Assembly (NCBI GenBank): GCA_964548225.1
Contig: CAZJQP010000002.1
Span: 1-64,000, forward strand
Source: CALMEH01 sp964548225
Lineage (GTDB): Bacteria > Acidobacteriota > Blastocatellia > Pyrinomonadales > Pyrinomonadaceae
DNA: 64,000 bases
Direction: 5' to 3'
The notes under the pieces were generated by a model, which did no database searches, was not told the DNA's origin, and saw only the letters and a program-made list of their open reading frames with translations. A program made the translations under genes and the position numbers. This document shows, piece by piece, positions 40,948-48,816 of the stretch (position 1 is its first letter; each line of letters opens with the position of its first letter).

Positions 40948-42870
40948 TTAATTTGTTTGCGCCCATTGCACAGGCACAAAATTCAGGTTGCTAAAATCTG
41001 CTATAACGCTTAAAACTTGCGACTCGAATTGGTGGCGTTTTGACGTGACCGCCGCGATAACCGTTTGTCCCGCTTCAACTTCCATAAAGCAGTAATAGCC
41101 GAACGGGTTTGTTCGCGTCGTCCGAGTTGTGCCGTTTTGTTCGGTCAGCGTAACGATTGCGCCCGATAAGCCTCTGCCGCCTGCGCTCGTCAAAACTCTG
41201 CCGCCAACGGAAACCGATGCGGCTGTCGGCGCGAGAACTTGCAAAGCATAATTCGTAACAACTGAGTTTGTGCCGTCCGAAGCCGTGACCGAGAAATTGA
41301 ACGTGCCGCTCTGCGTCGGCGTTCCGCTTAATTCAACGACAGCGTTCGGCGCGAAGTTAGTTGTCAGATTCACGCCGTTCGGCAACGCGCCGCTCGTTAT
41401 CGAATAAGTGAACGCGCCGTTGTTCGGAACGAGAACAAAGTTGTAAGACCGATTTTGTGTGCCGTTGGGCAAAGCGGCAACGTAAGTTCCGTTGTTTGCC
41501 GTGTTGTTGAGTTCAAACGCGCCGATGTCAACTTGCCCGACTCTTGACGCGCCGCGCTGGTCGTCGGTCAGATTCGACGCGGCGTTAAAGGTTGCACAAC
41601 TTTGATTGAGAACACAGTTGTTGCCCGTGTTGATTGCCGTCGAGCCGGACAAAAGGGCGAATGTCTGTGTCGCGCCGCCGTAAAAGCCCAAAGGCGAAAG
41701 CCGAACGTTCGCTTCATTGCCAATGATATTGTTATCGCTGATTGTAATGTCACCGCTGGGAATATTTGGGTCAAAACTGGCGGTGTTGCGGGAAACAATG
41801 GTGTTGCGGACGCGGAAAGTGCCAAAGTTTTTGTAAATGCCGCCGCCGCGGCTTGAGTTAGCAGAATTATCAGCAATCGTGCTGTTTGTTATGTTGACCG
41901 GTCCAAAGCTGTAAATGCCGCCGCCGAAGCCGTCTAGGGTGGAATTACCACCAATCGTGCTGTTTGTTATGATGAGCGTGCCAAAGTTGAAAATGCCGCC
42001 GCCGCCGATGCCGTCTGAGGTGAAATTATTAGCAATCGTGCTATTTGTTATGATGAGCCGGCCATCGTTGTCGGGCATGCCGCCGCCGCCGCCGCCGCCG
42101 CTGACTAAGTCAGCAGAATTATTATTAGCAATCGTGCTGTTTGTTATGTTGATCGTGCCGTCGATGTCGTTATAAATGCCGCCGCCGCCGCCCAAGCTAA
42201 AGTTAGCGGAATTATTAGAAATCGTGCTGTTTGTTATGATAAGCGTGCTTCTGTTGAAAATGCCGCCGCCGCCGTCGCTTGAGTTAGCGGAATTATTAGA
42301 AATCGTGCTGTTTGTTATGTTGACTGTGCCGCCATCGTTGTTGAAAACGCCGCCGCCGCCGGCGAAGGTTGAGTTAGTGGAATTATTAGAAATCGTGCTG
42401 TTTGTTATGTTGACCGTGCCATCGTTGTAAATGCCGCTGCCGTCTGAAGCGTTCCCGTTCATGACTGTCACGCTGTCGAGCGTCAAACCTGCGCCCGCAT
42501 TCACCAAAAACACGCGCCTTGTGTTGTTGCCCGAAATCCGCAGATTCGCCGCCGTTCCGATTGTGTTTTGAATCAACAAAGTTCCGGCTGTTGCCGCGTT
42601 GTTGATTCCAAGCTGCGTTCCGCCCAAAGTAATTGTGCAAACGCTGCTCGCGCAATTTGCGTCCGTCGTCGGAATGTTAAAGGTTATTGTGTCGTTTGCC
42701 GCCGTCGAGTTCGCAACCGCTATCGCTTCGCGCAAAGAGCAGTCGGCATTGCACACGCCGTCGTTTGTGTCGGCGGTTTTCGTCACCGTCAGCGTCGCGC
42801 CAAAACTCGCGCCGCACATGAAAAAGCTGCAAACCATTAGCAAAACGATATTTGTCAGTTTAATTTTCAT
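40948..42870 (-). CDS. Surface beta-helix protein with CSLREAI and repeat domains
   Basis: A 640-residue secreted protein. Signal peptide (about 1-24), then CSLREAI (about 45-51), then a right-handed parallel beta-helix made of about eight degenerate 25-30-residue repeats of the form ITNSTISNNSAN..GGGGIFN (about 145-370). Next come an Ig-like domain (about 460-545, AALPNGTQNRSYNFVL) and a CarboxypepD_reg-like domain (about 550-635). Its DNA repeats are nearly identical and could mediate copy-number change. It lies between the integrase and the cassette and has the same strand as the cassette. Probably cell-surface adhesin or polysaccharide-active; function unknown. Confidence 0.72.
   Translation of the reverse strand: MKIKLTNIVLLMVCSFFMCGASFGATLTVTKTADTNDGVCNADCSLREAIAVANSTAANDTITFNIPTTDANCASSVCTITLGGTQLGINNAATAGTLLIQNTIGTAANLRISGNNTRRVFLVNAGAGLTLDSVTVMNGNASDGSGIYNDGTVNITNSTISNNSTNSTFAGGGGVFNNDGGTVNITNSTISNNSANSSDGGGGIFNRSTLIITNSTISNNSANFSLGGGGGIYNDIDGTINITNSTIANNNSADLVSGGGGGGGMPDNDGRLIITNSTIANNFTSDGIGGGGIFNFGTLIITNSTIGGNSTLDGFGGGIYSFGPVNITNSTIADNSANSSRGGGIYKNFGTFRVRNTIVSRNTASFDPNIPSGDITISDNNIIGNEANVRLSPLGFYGGATQTFALLSGSTAINTGNNCVLNQSCATFNAASNLTDDQRGASRVGQVDIGAFELNNTANNGTYVAALPNGTQNRSYNFVLVPNNGAFTYSITSGALPNGVNLTTNFAPNAVVELSGTPTQSGTFNFSVTASDGTNSVVTNYALQVLAPTAASVSVGGRVLTSAGGRGLSGAIVTLTEQNGTTRTTRTNPFGYYCFMEVEAGQTVIAAVTSKRHQFESQVLSVIADFSNLNFVPVQWAQTN
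41870..42420. repeat. Tandem DNA repeats inside the beta-helix gene
   Basis: The word GCTGTTTGTTATG (with AATCGT before it) recurs about seven times at spacings of 70-90 bases, each followed by a CCGCCGCC run. These encode the INITNSTI and GGGG parts of successive repeats. Their near identity suggests recent expansion or gene conversion. Confidence 0.75.
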
Positions 42871-43036
42871 TTTTTCGATTCTTCTTAATTTTTATTTTTC
42901 AACTCCTGTATGCTTGCACAACAAAAAAATCTGAAAAGTTGTTCAGGGCAAAACAAGTCGGGACCCAATATACAAAACAGCCCCAAACTCCGGACTAAGC
43001 AAATAGCGCGACGATTGGGCGCAACTGTTGAACTTA

Positions 43037-43065
43037 TGATTGACGCGAATCATTCGCGTCAATCA
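43037..43065. repeat. Perfect palindrome TGATTGACGCGAAT
   Basis: TGATTGACGCGAAT (43037-43050), one central C, then its exact reverse complement (43052-43065), followed by a T-rich tract (CTATTTTTT) on the plus strand. It may terminate transcription or form a recombination or regulator site. Confidence 0.7.
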
Positions 43066-43077
43066 CTATTTTTTAAG

Positions 43078-43143
43078 AATTATGAAGAACGATTCTTCAT
43101 AATTCACGAACTTGATGTATTATGAAGAACGATTCTTCATAAT
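43078..43143. repeat. Two tandem palindromes ATTATGAAGAA-CGA-TTCTTCATAAT
   Basis: AATTATGAAGAA, spacer CGA and the reverse complement occur at 43078-43104. The same unit recurs at 43119-43143, exactly 40 bases away. The spacing is about four helical turns, which suggests paired protein-binding sites upstream of the integrase gene. Confidence 0.8.
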
Positions 43144-43204
43144 TATCTTAATATGTAGATTGATTATACCTTAAAATTCGGTTATTTCAACAAAAAACGT
43201 TGTT

Positions 43205-43741
43205 ATGGAACAACATAAACCTAAATTACTTGACCAAGTTCGCGCCGTTGCCAGAGCCAAACATTTGAGCCAACAGACAGAAGATACTTATTATAAGTTT
43301 ATCAAACGCTTTATTTTGTTTCACAACAAACGGCATCCGAAAGATATGGGCGCGGAGGAAATTACGGTGTTCTTGACACATCTGGCAGTTAATGAAAAGG
43401 TTTCCGCTTCGACTCAGAACCAGGCTTTTTTTGCTTTACTTTTTCTTTATCGAGATGTTTTAAAAATCAATCTGCCGCACATCGAAGACGTAGTTCGTCC
43501 CCATTACACTTCGGAATCAACAATTCAAAAAGCGGTCAGAGATTCGATGAAACTCGCCGAAATCAACAAACACGGCAACTGTCACACTTTCCGCCACAGT
43601 TTTGCGACACATCTTCTTGAAAACAATTACGACATCCGCACCGTGCAAGAGCTTCTCGGACATAAAAGCGTCAAGACGACGCAAATTTACACGCACGTTT
43701 TGAAAAACAAAAATTTTGTCAAAAGTCCGCTCGATGTTTAG
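43205..43741 (+). pseudogene. Integron integrase IntI with internal deletion
   Basis: A 178-residue product; intact IntI proteins are about 320-340. The N-terminal core-binding domain is normal (RVKLLDQVRAVARAKH-like start, FILFHNKRHPKDMG, ASTQNQAFFALLFLYRDVL). At about residue 98 (VVRPHYTSES) it jumps to the C-terminal tyrosine recombinase part: CHTFRHSFATHLL (His127, Arg130), LLGHK (His153) and IYTHVL (Tyr162). The first catalytic Arg, the Lys and the IntI-specific insertion are missing, so recombination activity should be lost. The frame is kept open across the deletion. Convergent with DUF58, overlapping by 4 bases. Confidence 0.82.
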
Positions 43742-45081
43742 AGCAAACCTCTTTCCTTAACTCTTAAATAAGTTTCAAGAAGACGCGGCGCGAGTGATTT
43801 TGTCGTAACGTCGAGCGCGAGTCCGCCCAAAGTTTCAACTAATTTCAGCGCAGATTCGCGTTGATGGATGATTTCTTCCGCCGCGCTTTGCGTGAAAACT
43901 TCTTTGATTTCTTTCGGAATTTCGCTAACTGTGGCGTTCAAATCGCGGTCGCCGATGGTTACAACTAAGGGCAGATGACGCGGGCGCAAAAGTTTTAATG
44001 AAGCGATTAATTCTTTGGAAGATTCTTTGTCAACCAGATCGGTCAAAATCACGATAAACGAACGCTTTTTTGAATTTGAAGCGATAAATTGAAAAGCCCG
44101 TGCATAACTCGGCTCAATCAATTCCGGCTCTAAATCGTGCAGAGTTTCGAGAACTGCGTCAATTTGCCCGATGCCTTTTTGCGACGGCAGATATTTGCGA
44201 ACTTTTCTGCCGAAAACGACCAAACCGCAATTATCTCCGGCGCGTGCCGCCGCGCTCATCAGCGCGAGCGAAGCGTGAATTGCCGTGTCAAATTTCGTTT
44301 CGTCTTTGATTCTGCCGGTCATCAAACGTCCTGCGTCCAAAGCGATAATGATGTTTTGGTCGCGTTCGATTTGATATTGGCGCGTGGTTAATTTGTTTCT
44401 TCGCGCCGTTGCCGTCCACGAAATATGGCGAAGTTCGTCGCCGCGAACGTAATCGCGCATTGATTCAAATTCGCGTCCTTCGCCGCGCCGGACGGATTTG
44501 CGCTGAATCGCCAGAAAAGATTGTGCGCCGAGTGCTTTGAGTTCCATTTCGCGGGCGCGGCGCATATTCGGATAAACTTTGGCGTTTTGCGCTTCGCCCA
44601 AATCGTTTTGACACCAAACTAAACCGAGTTTCGATAAAAATCTGACGGCGGTTTTGCCAAATTTGTAATTTCCGCGTTTCGGCGGCGTTAAGAAGTAGAA
44701 AAATTCAGCGGCAGTTTGCGCTTTGACGGTGAATTCGGTTTCGCGGCTTTCGTTTAGAATCATTTCGGGCGGATATTCGTCTTTGACCTTTAAATGAAAG
44801 TTTCGAGCGGTCTGATTTTCAATTTTCAGAGAGATTTTTGAGCGGTCGCCAATCGCAAAACGCTTTTCAAATTCGCGGCGGACGGTTAATTCTTCGGGTA
44901 ATTTGCGGCTGACGAAATAATCTACAATCGCCAACAAAATCAATAAAATATCGTAAGCCAAAACCACCGGACGCAACACGGGAAACATCCACGAAAGCGA
45001 CAACGGCACGAGTCCAAGCGCGAACAAAACATAAAATCTTCGTGAGAAAACAAAGCGCATAATTTGCGTCTGATTATACAA
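43738..45081 (-). CDS. DUF58 domain protein
   Basis: A 447-residue protein with two N-terminal membrane segments (about 12-50) and the DUF58 motif (RRGEGREFESMRDYVRGDELRHISWTATAR, about 218-247), followed by a von Willebrand-like domain with IIALDAGRLMTG. DUF58 proteins usually sit with MoxR ATPases in envelope-associated assembly systems, but no MoxR gene is next to it here. Function is unknown. Confidence 0.82.
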   Translation of the reverse strand: MYNQTQIMRFVFSRRFYVLFALGLVPLSLSWMFPVLRPVVLAYDILLILLAIVDYFVSRKLPEELTVRREFEKRFAIGDRSKISLKIENQTARNFHLKVKDEYPPEMILNESRETEFTVKAQTAAEFFYFLTPPKRGNYKFGKTAVRFLSKLGLVWCQNDLGEAQNAKVYPNMRRAREMELKALGAQSFLAIQRKSVRRGEGREFESMRDYVRGDELRHISWTATARRNKLTTRQYQIERDQNIIIALDAGRLMTGRIKDETKFDTAIHASLALMSAAARAGDNCGLVVFGRKVRKYLPSQKGIGQIDAVLETLHDLEPELIEPSYARAFQFIASNSKKRSFIVILTDLVDKESSKELIASLKLLRPRHLPLVVTIGDRDLNATVSEIPKEIKEVFTQSAAEEIIHQRESALKLVETLGGLALDVTTKSLAPRLLETYLRVKERGLL

Positions 45082-45112
45082 GATAAACCGTCAGCGCAGA
45101 AATAGAAAAAAG

Positions 45113-45196
45113 AAATTTTGCCTGCGAAATATACGAAAGAAACGAAAAATTAAATAATAAATTTCGTTCTTTTCGTATGTTTCGCAGGCAAAATTA
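45113..45196. repeat. Intergenic hairpin, AATTTTGCCTGCGAAAYATACGAA family
   Basis: The left arm 45113-45147 and the right arm 45162-45195 pair over about 33 bases. The right arm runs into the TAA stop (45194-45196) of the DUF4097 gene. It lies between two minus-strand genes. Confidence 0.85.
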
Positions 45197-46039
45197 TTTA
45201 CTGCTCGAAAGAATTTTCATTAAACCGTCGCCAAGCGTAAAATTGAATTTTACGCCACCGTTGCCACTTTTGGCGTTGATTAATTTTTCGGAAAATTTCG
45301 TGCGTTCGCGTGGTTTTAGTGTCGTTAAAACATTTTCGATTTTGCCTGTCCGCAGAACATTTGCGTCAATATCGCCGTTGAAATTGAGTGGCAAAATTAA
45401 ATTTAGGTTTCCGGCGGCAAGTTGGATGTCTGCGCCCTGTCCGCGCCAACTTCGTGTGAGCATTTCAACGGTTACGTCGCCTTTGCCGAAGGTTGCTATC
45501 ACCATTCCGCCCGATAATTTTAAGTTGGCGTTTGTTTCCGCAAAGCTGATTTTTATCGCGCCTTCGACGTTTGCGAGATTAAAATCGCCGCGGTTTCCCG
45601 TGATTTCAAGGTCTGAGAAAATCGGCACTTTTATTTTATAATCAATCCGAAACGGCATCGTTAAAAGTCTTTTCGGAAACTTCTTGGCGTTGCGTTTCAT
45701 AAATTCCTTGTCGTGTGTGCCGACTGAAACTATCGAAACGCACCCCATTGTCGCTTCGGAAACAATAAATGTATTGATAGCGGCAAGTTGCGATAAGTCG
45801 GCTTCGGTTTCGCCTTGAACTTCGATTTCCGCCGTAATTTCAACTTCGCTTTTTTGCCAGCCTTCGACCGAAATTGCCCCGACAGGCGCACCGACCACCG
45901 AGATTGTGCCGCCTTGCCCGAACTCGACGGTTTCGGTTTTATAAGTTGTGCGTTTAACGAGCGTCTTCGTTTGCGCGAAGACGGAAACGGAAAGAAATAG
46001 GACGGAAAATATTGACAGGAAAAGTTGGATTTTTTTCAT
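45194..46039 (-). CDS. Secreted DUF4097-like beta-helical protein
   Basis: A 281-residue protein with a signal peptide (MKKIQLFLSIFSVLFLSVSVFAQ, cleaved after about 23). The rest is a beta-rich sheet stack (GTISVVGAPVGAISVEGWQK, GDVTVEMLTRSWRGQG, GNLNLILPLNFNGDIDANVL) as in DUF4097/DUF4098 adhesin-like proteins. It is the second of two such genes downstream of the anti-sigma factor. It may be an envelope sensor or adhesin. The start at 46039 is taken because the longer frame has no signal peptide. Confidence 0.68.
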   Translation of the reverse strand: MKKIQLFLSIFSVLFLSVSVFAQTKTLVKRTTYKTETVEFGQGGTISVVGAPVGAISVEGWQKSEVEITAEIEVQGETEADLSQLAAINTFIVSEATMGCVSIVSVGTHDKEFMKRNAKKFPKRLLTMPFRIDYKIKVPIFSDLEITGNRGDFNLANVEGAIKISFAETNANLKLSGGMVIATFGKGDVTVEMLTRSWRGQGADIQLAAGNLNLILPLNFNGDIDANVLRTGKIENVLTTLKPRERTKFSEKLINAKSGNGGVKFNFTLGDGLMKILSSSK

Positions 46040-46063
46040 TTTTATTGATTGGAAAGTGTTTTG

Positions 46064-46140
46064 AGTCCCGCCTTCAGGCGGCTTTCGATTGCACACGGAA
46101 AATTTTGATTATCAACGCAAGCTACCTAAAGGCGGGACTC
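46064..46140. repeat. Intergenic hairpin, GAGTCCCGCCTTTAGG family
   Basis: GAGTCCCGCCTTCAGGCGGC near 46064 pairs with GCTACCTAAAGGCGGGACTC (46121-46140) over about 18 bases, between the two DUF4097-like genes. Confidence 0.75.
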
Positions 46141-46149
46141 TGAATTTTT

Positions 46150-46905
46150 TTATCTGCCGAAAAGCGAAACACTGCCGCGTTGGTTTGTTATTGTTATGCT
46201 TGCACTACCGTCGCCGACTTTGCCATAGACGCGGCGCATATCCGAAAAATTCAGATTCATATTCGGAAATTTTCCGACAGAAATATTGCGCGATGAAGGC
46301 GCGGTTGCCACCAAATTGAAAGATGCGTCCGTCGGAATCCGCACATTGATATTACCGCGTGTCGAAGAAAAACGATAAATGCCGTTTGCCGCGATTTCGC
46401 CGTCGTAGAAAATATCGCCGATGACGTTTTCCGCCGAAACATTTGCCGCGCCGATATTGGTCAGAGTAATGTCGCCTTCGCTCGAAATATGTGCGCGGAC
46501 GAGAACGCCGCCGACATTGCTGACGTTCAGATTTCCAATCATCGTTTCGATATTTATTGACGATTGATAAGGAACTTTGATGAGAAAATTAACATAACCG
46601 ACATCATTTCTACCTTTGTTGTCTTGGACGACATTGATAATAATCGTTCCGCTTTGGTTTTGCGGTTGCATATTCGTTGAAGGTGTTTCCATATCCGCAA
46701 GAATTTTGACTTCTTCCTTATTCCAACCTTCGATAGTGATTGAGCCGGTGCGGTTTATGAGTTTTACATTGACATTTTTGCTTGCTGGATAGCTTTTTGA
46801 GTATCTTTTTTGCGCGGCAATTTCAGACGCGGACGCAAAGAAAAAAACTACGCCCAAAAGGAGAATCGTAGTTTTAATACGCGCTGAAAGGTTTGATAAA
46901 TTCAT
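46150..46905 (-). CDS. Secreted DUF4097-like adhesin-domain protein
   Basis: A 251-residue protein with a signal peptide (about 1-31, ending EIAAQ). It has the short repeated strands of DUF4097 (INRTGSITIEGWNKEEVKI, IETMIGNLNVSNVGGVLVRA, GDITLTNIGAANVSAENVIGDI). It is just downstream of the anti-sigma gene, in the order sigma, anti-sigma, DUF4097, DUF4097. That order suggests an envelope-stress unit. Function unknown. Confidence 0.72.
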   Translation of the reverse strand: MNLSNLSARIKTTILLLGVVFFFASASEIAAQKRYSKSYPASKNVNVKLINRTGSITIEGWNKEEVKILADMETPSTNMQPQNQSGTIIINVVQDNKGRNDVGYVNFLIKVPYQSSINIETMIGNLNVSNVGGVLVRAHISSEGDITLTNIGAANVSAENVIGDIFYDGEIAANGIYRFSSTRGNINVRIPTDASFNLVATAPSSRNISVGKFPNMNLNFSDMRRVYGKVGDGSASITITNQRGSVSLFGR

Positions 46906-46911
46906 TTCAAT

Positions 46912-46989
46912 TTGGTCTTTGGTTTTTGGTCTTGGTCTTTGGTTTTATTGAAGTTTCTTTCAAAAACCAAAAGCCAACGACCAAAAACC
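46912..46989. repeat. Intergenic hairpin, TTTGGTCTTTGGTTTTTGG family
   Basis: The left arm 46912-46944 and the right arm 46962-46989 form the gap between the anti-sigma and the first DUF4097 gene. Same family as 2670 and 7931. Confidence 0.8.
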
Positions 46990-46995
46990 TTTTAA

Positions 46996-47724
46996 TTACA
47001 ATTCGGAAAATTCACGCAACAAATCAACCTGTTCGTTCAAAGCCGAATCAAGCATTTCGCTTGAAATATCGTCTTGTGGGTTTTCCTGTAAGATTTGGTC
47101 ATATTCGGCGATAACCTGATTGATTTCGCTATAATTTCGGTCAAATGTATCGCGCACTTGCGGACTCCAGTTCGCGCGGCGAACTTCGACTCTCTGCCGC
47201 CAATAATCAACCGTTTGTTGTTGTTGGCGAACACGGCGTTCGCGGATTTGTTGCGGCGTTTCGATTAATCCCAATTTGCCCAAAGCGCGGTCAAAAACGC
47301 TTTGCTGAGTCGGAATTTTAGTCGTTTCCGACGCTGAATAATTTTTGATTCCGACAACCGTCAACAAAGAACTGACCAACGCAATTCCCAAAAGTGCCGC
47401 CGCAACTTGTGAAAAGGAAAATTCCCAAACGCGCGAAAACCAACTCTTCGGCATTTCTTGCGGTTTGTTTTGTTCGGCGATTTCTACCGAAATATCGGTT
47501 TCGATTAAATTGTTGATGCGACACCACAAGGCTTTTGAGTTTGGCGGTGCAATATCGGCGGTGTTTTCAAGCTGGCAAAAATCCAAAATCATTGCAAAAT
47601 CTTCGCAAATCTTCGCGCACGGAACGCAAACAGCGAGATGCGTTCGGACATTTGCCGCGTTGGTTTCATCCAACTCGTTATCCAAAAATGCACTAATCAA
47701 TTCTTGACAATGTTCGCAGTTCAT
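46996..47724 (-). CDS. Anti-sigma factor with zf-HC2 domain
   Basis: A 242-residue protein. The N-terminal zinc-binding anti-sigma domain reads MNCEHCQELISAFLDNELDE...VRTHLAVCVPCAKIC (HxxxCxxC). A single membrane segment follows (about 110-130, FSQVAAALLGIALVSSLLTVVGI), and the C-terminal about 100 residues are periplasmic, helical and Gln/Arg-rich (ERRVRQQQQTVDYWRQRVEVRR). It would hold the ECF sigma factor encoded directly upstream. Release could be through the periplasmic part or a site-2 protease such as the one at 13-14 kb; inference. Confidence 0.85.
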   Translation of the reverse strand: MNCEHCQELISAFLDNELDETNAANVRTHLAVCVPCAKICEDFAMILDFCQLENTADIAPPNSKALWCRINNLIETDISVEIAEQNKPQEMPKSWFSRVWEFSFSQVAAALLGIALVSSLLTVVGIKNYSASETTKIPTQQSVFDRALGKLGLIETPQQIRERRVRQQQQTVDYWRQRVEVRRANWSPQVRDTFDRNYSEINQVIAEYDQILQENPQDDISSEMLDSALNEQVDLLREFSEL

Positions 47725-47824
47725 CAGATTTATGTTTGCTTTAGAAGTTTCTTCCGCCGTTTTTCAAGATTCAAACCTTATAGATTGTTTGAAAATCGTT
47801 CAGGTTGCCTTAGTATTAAAAATT

Positions 47825-47885
47825 TAAGTCCCTAGTTTCAGGTTTCTAGTTTTCGGTTTTTAACTAGAAACTAGAAACTTAAGAC
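47825..47885. repeat. Intergenic hairpin, GTTTCTAGTTTTCGG family
   Basis: The left arm 47825-47856 and the right arm 47862-47885 (AACTAGAAACTAGAAACTTAAG...). The right arm contains the stop codon of the sigma factor gene (TAA, 47879-47881). Same style as 22370. Confidence 0.8.
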
Positions 47886-48535
47886 TGTTTAATCAACAAT
47901 CCGCGCAGTTTAATTCGCGCTTTGTGAAGTTGCGATTTCGATGTGCCGACCGAAATGCCCATCAACCGCGCAACTTCTTCGTGTTCGTAGCCGTGAACGT
48001 CGTGCAAAATAAAGACATTTTTGTAACCGTTCGGAAGTTGTGCAACCGCGTTTTTCAAAGCAATTTTATCAATCACCGGCATTTTACGCGGATTTTCCGT
48101 TCCCGAAACGGTTTGCTCCGGCATATCGCCGGTGTCGGAAGTTTTTTCGCTTTTCACACTTCTTCGGCGAAAGTGCATCAAAACCTGATTGACCGTCATT
48201 CGATGCAACCACGTCGAAAAAGCCGAATCGCCGCGAAAACTGCCGACTTTTTTGAAAAGTTGAATAAAAACTTCCTGCGTCAAATCTTCGGCTTCGGTTT
48301 GCGAACCCGTCATTCGCAAACACAGCGAATAAACGCGCCGATGATGACGTTCGTAAATCATCTCAAACGCCGCCAAATTGCCTTTTGCCGCCATTTGCGT
48401 CAAATCAAAATCGGACGCGCTCGTCTCGATAATTTCATTTTCGACTGCGGCAGGAGTTGGGAAAAAAGACGCAGGCGCACTTTCCTCATAAGAAACGGGA
48501 AGCGCGTCTTGCTCAAGCACCGAGGCTAAGTCCAT
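47879..48535 (-). CDS. ECF-family RNA polymerase sigma factor
   Basis: A 218-residue protein with an unusual N-terminal extension of about 45 residues before region 2 (FEMIYERHHRRVYSLCLRMTGSQTEAEDLTQEVFIQLFKKV), then region 4 (LPNGYKNVFILHDVHGYEHEEVARLMGISVGTSKSQLHKARIKL). It binds core polymerase and, when free of the anti-sigma encoded next, would direct transcription of envelope genes such as the DUF4097 pair. The gap of 155 bases to the anti-sigma gene holds a hairpin. Confidence 0.9.
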   Translation of the reverse strand: MDLASVLEQDALPVSYEESAPASFFPTPAAVENEIIETSASDFDLTQMAAKGNLAAFEMIYERHHRRVYSLCLRMTGSQTEAEDLTQEVFIQLFKKVGSFRGDSAFSTWLHRMTVNQVLMHFRRRSVKSEKTSDTGDMPEQTVSGTENPRKMPVIDKIALKNAVAQLPNGYKNVFILHDVHGYEHEEVARLMGISVGTSKSQLHKARIKLRGLLIKQS

Positions 48536-48816
48536 ATTTGCTCCTAAAAAATTGCTTTCGGAATTTAGTAATTTGTCCGTGTTTATGATGAGCTACCCCC
48601 AAAAATTAGTTGCTTTGGCTAGATGATTTTATGACAACTTTTAAAAAAGGTAAATGTTTCTAGGGAAAATTTTCAATTTTATTGAAAATAAATCTGATTT
48701 TTTTTGATTTTTTTGATATAAATTTGGTTATCCTGTAGAAATAGTTTTAGGAATTCATTGAAAACATTAAGTCGCTGAAAGCGAAAATTTTTAAGTAACT
48801 TTAATAAATAACAAAT
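48536..48816. other. 281-base divergent region between sigma factor and ComM-like genes
   Basis: AT-rich, with possible -10-like words (TATAAA near 48717) but no confident promoter. No repeats or genes are seen. Confidence 0.5.

Larger units (their letters stand above)
42871..43204. other. 334-base region upstream of the integrase gene
   Basis: Holds a perfect 14-base inverted repeat (43037-43065) and two copies of a perfect 11-12-base palindrome (43078-43104, 43119-43143). This is where attI and the integrase promoter would be expected. No gene is seen. Confidence 0.6.

Noticed and set aside
43078..43143. LexA boxes before the integrase gene
   Set aside because: The palindrome GAACGATTC differs in spacing from the known LexA consensus types that I know, so I leave the binder open.
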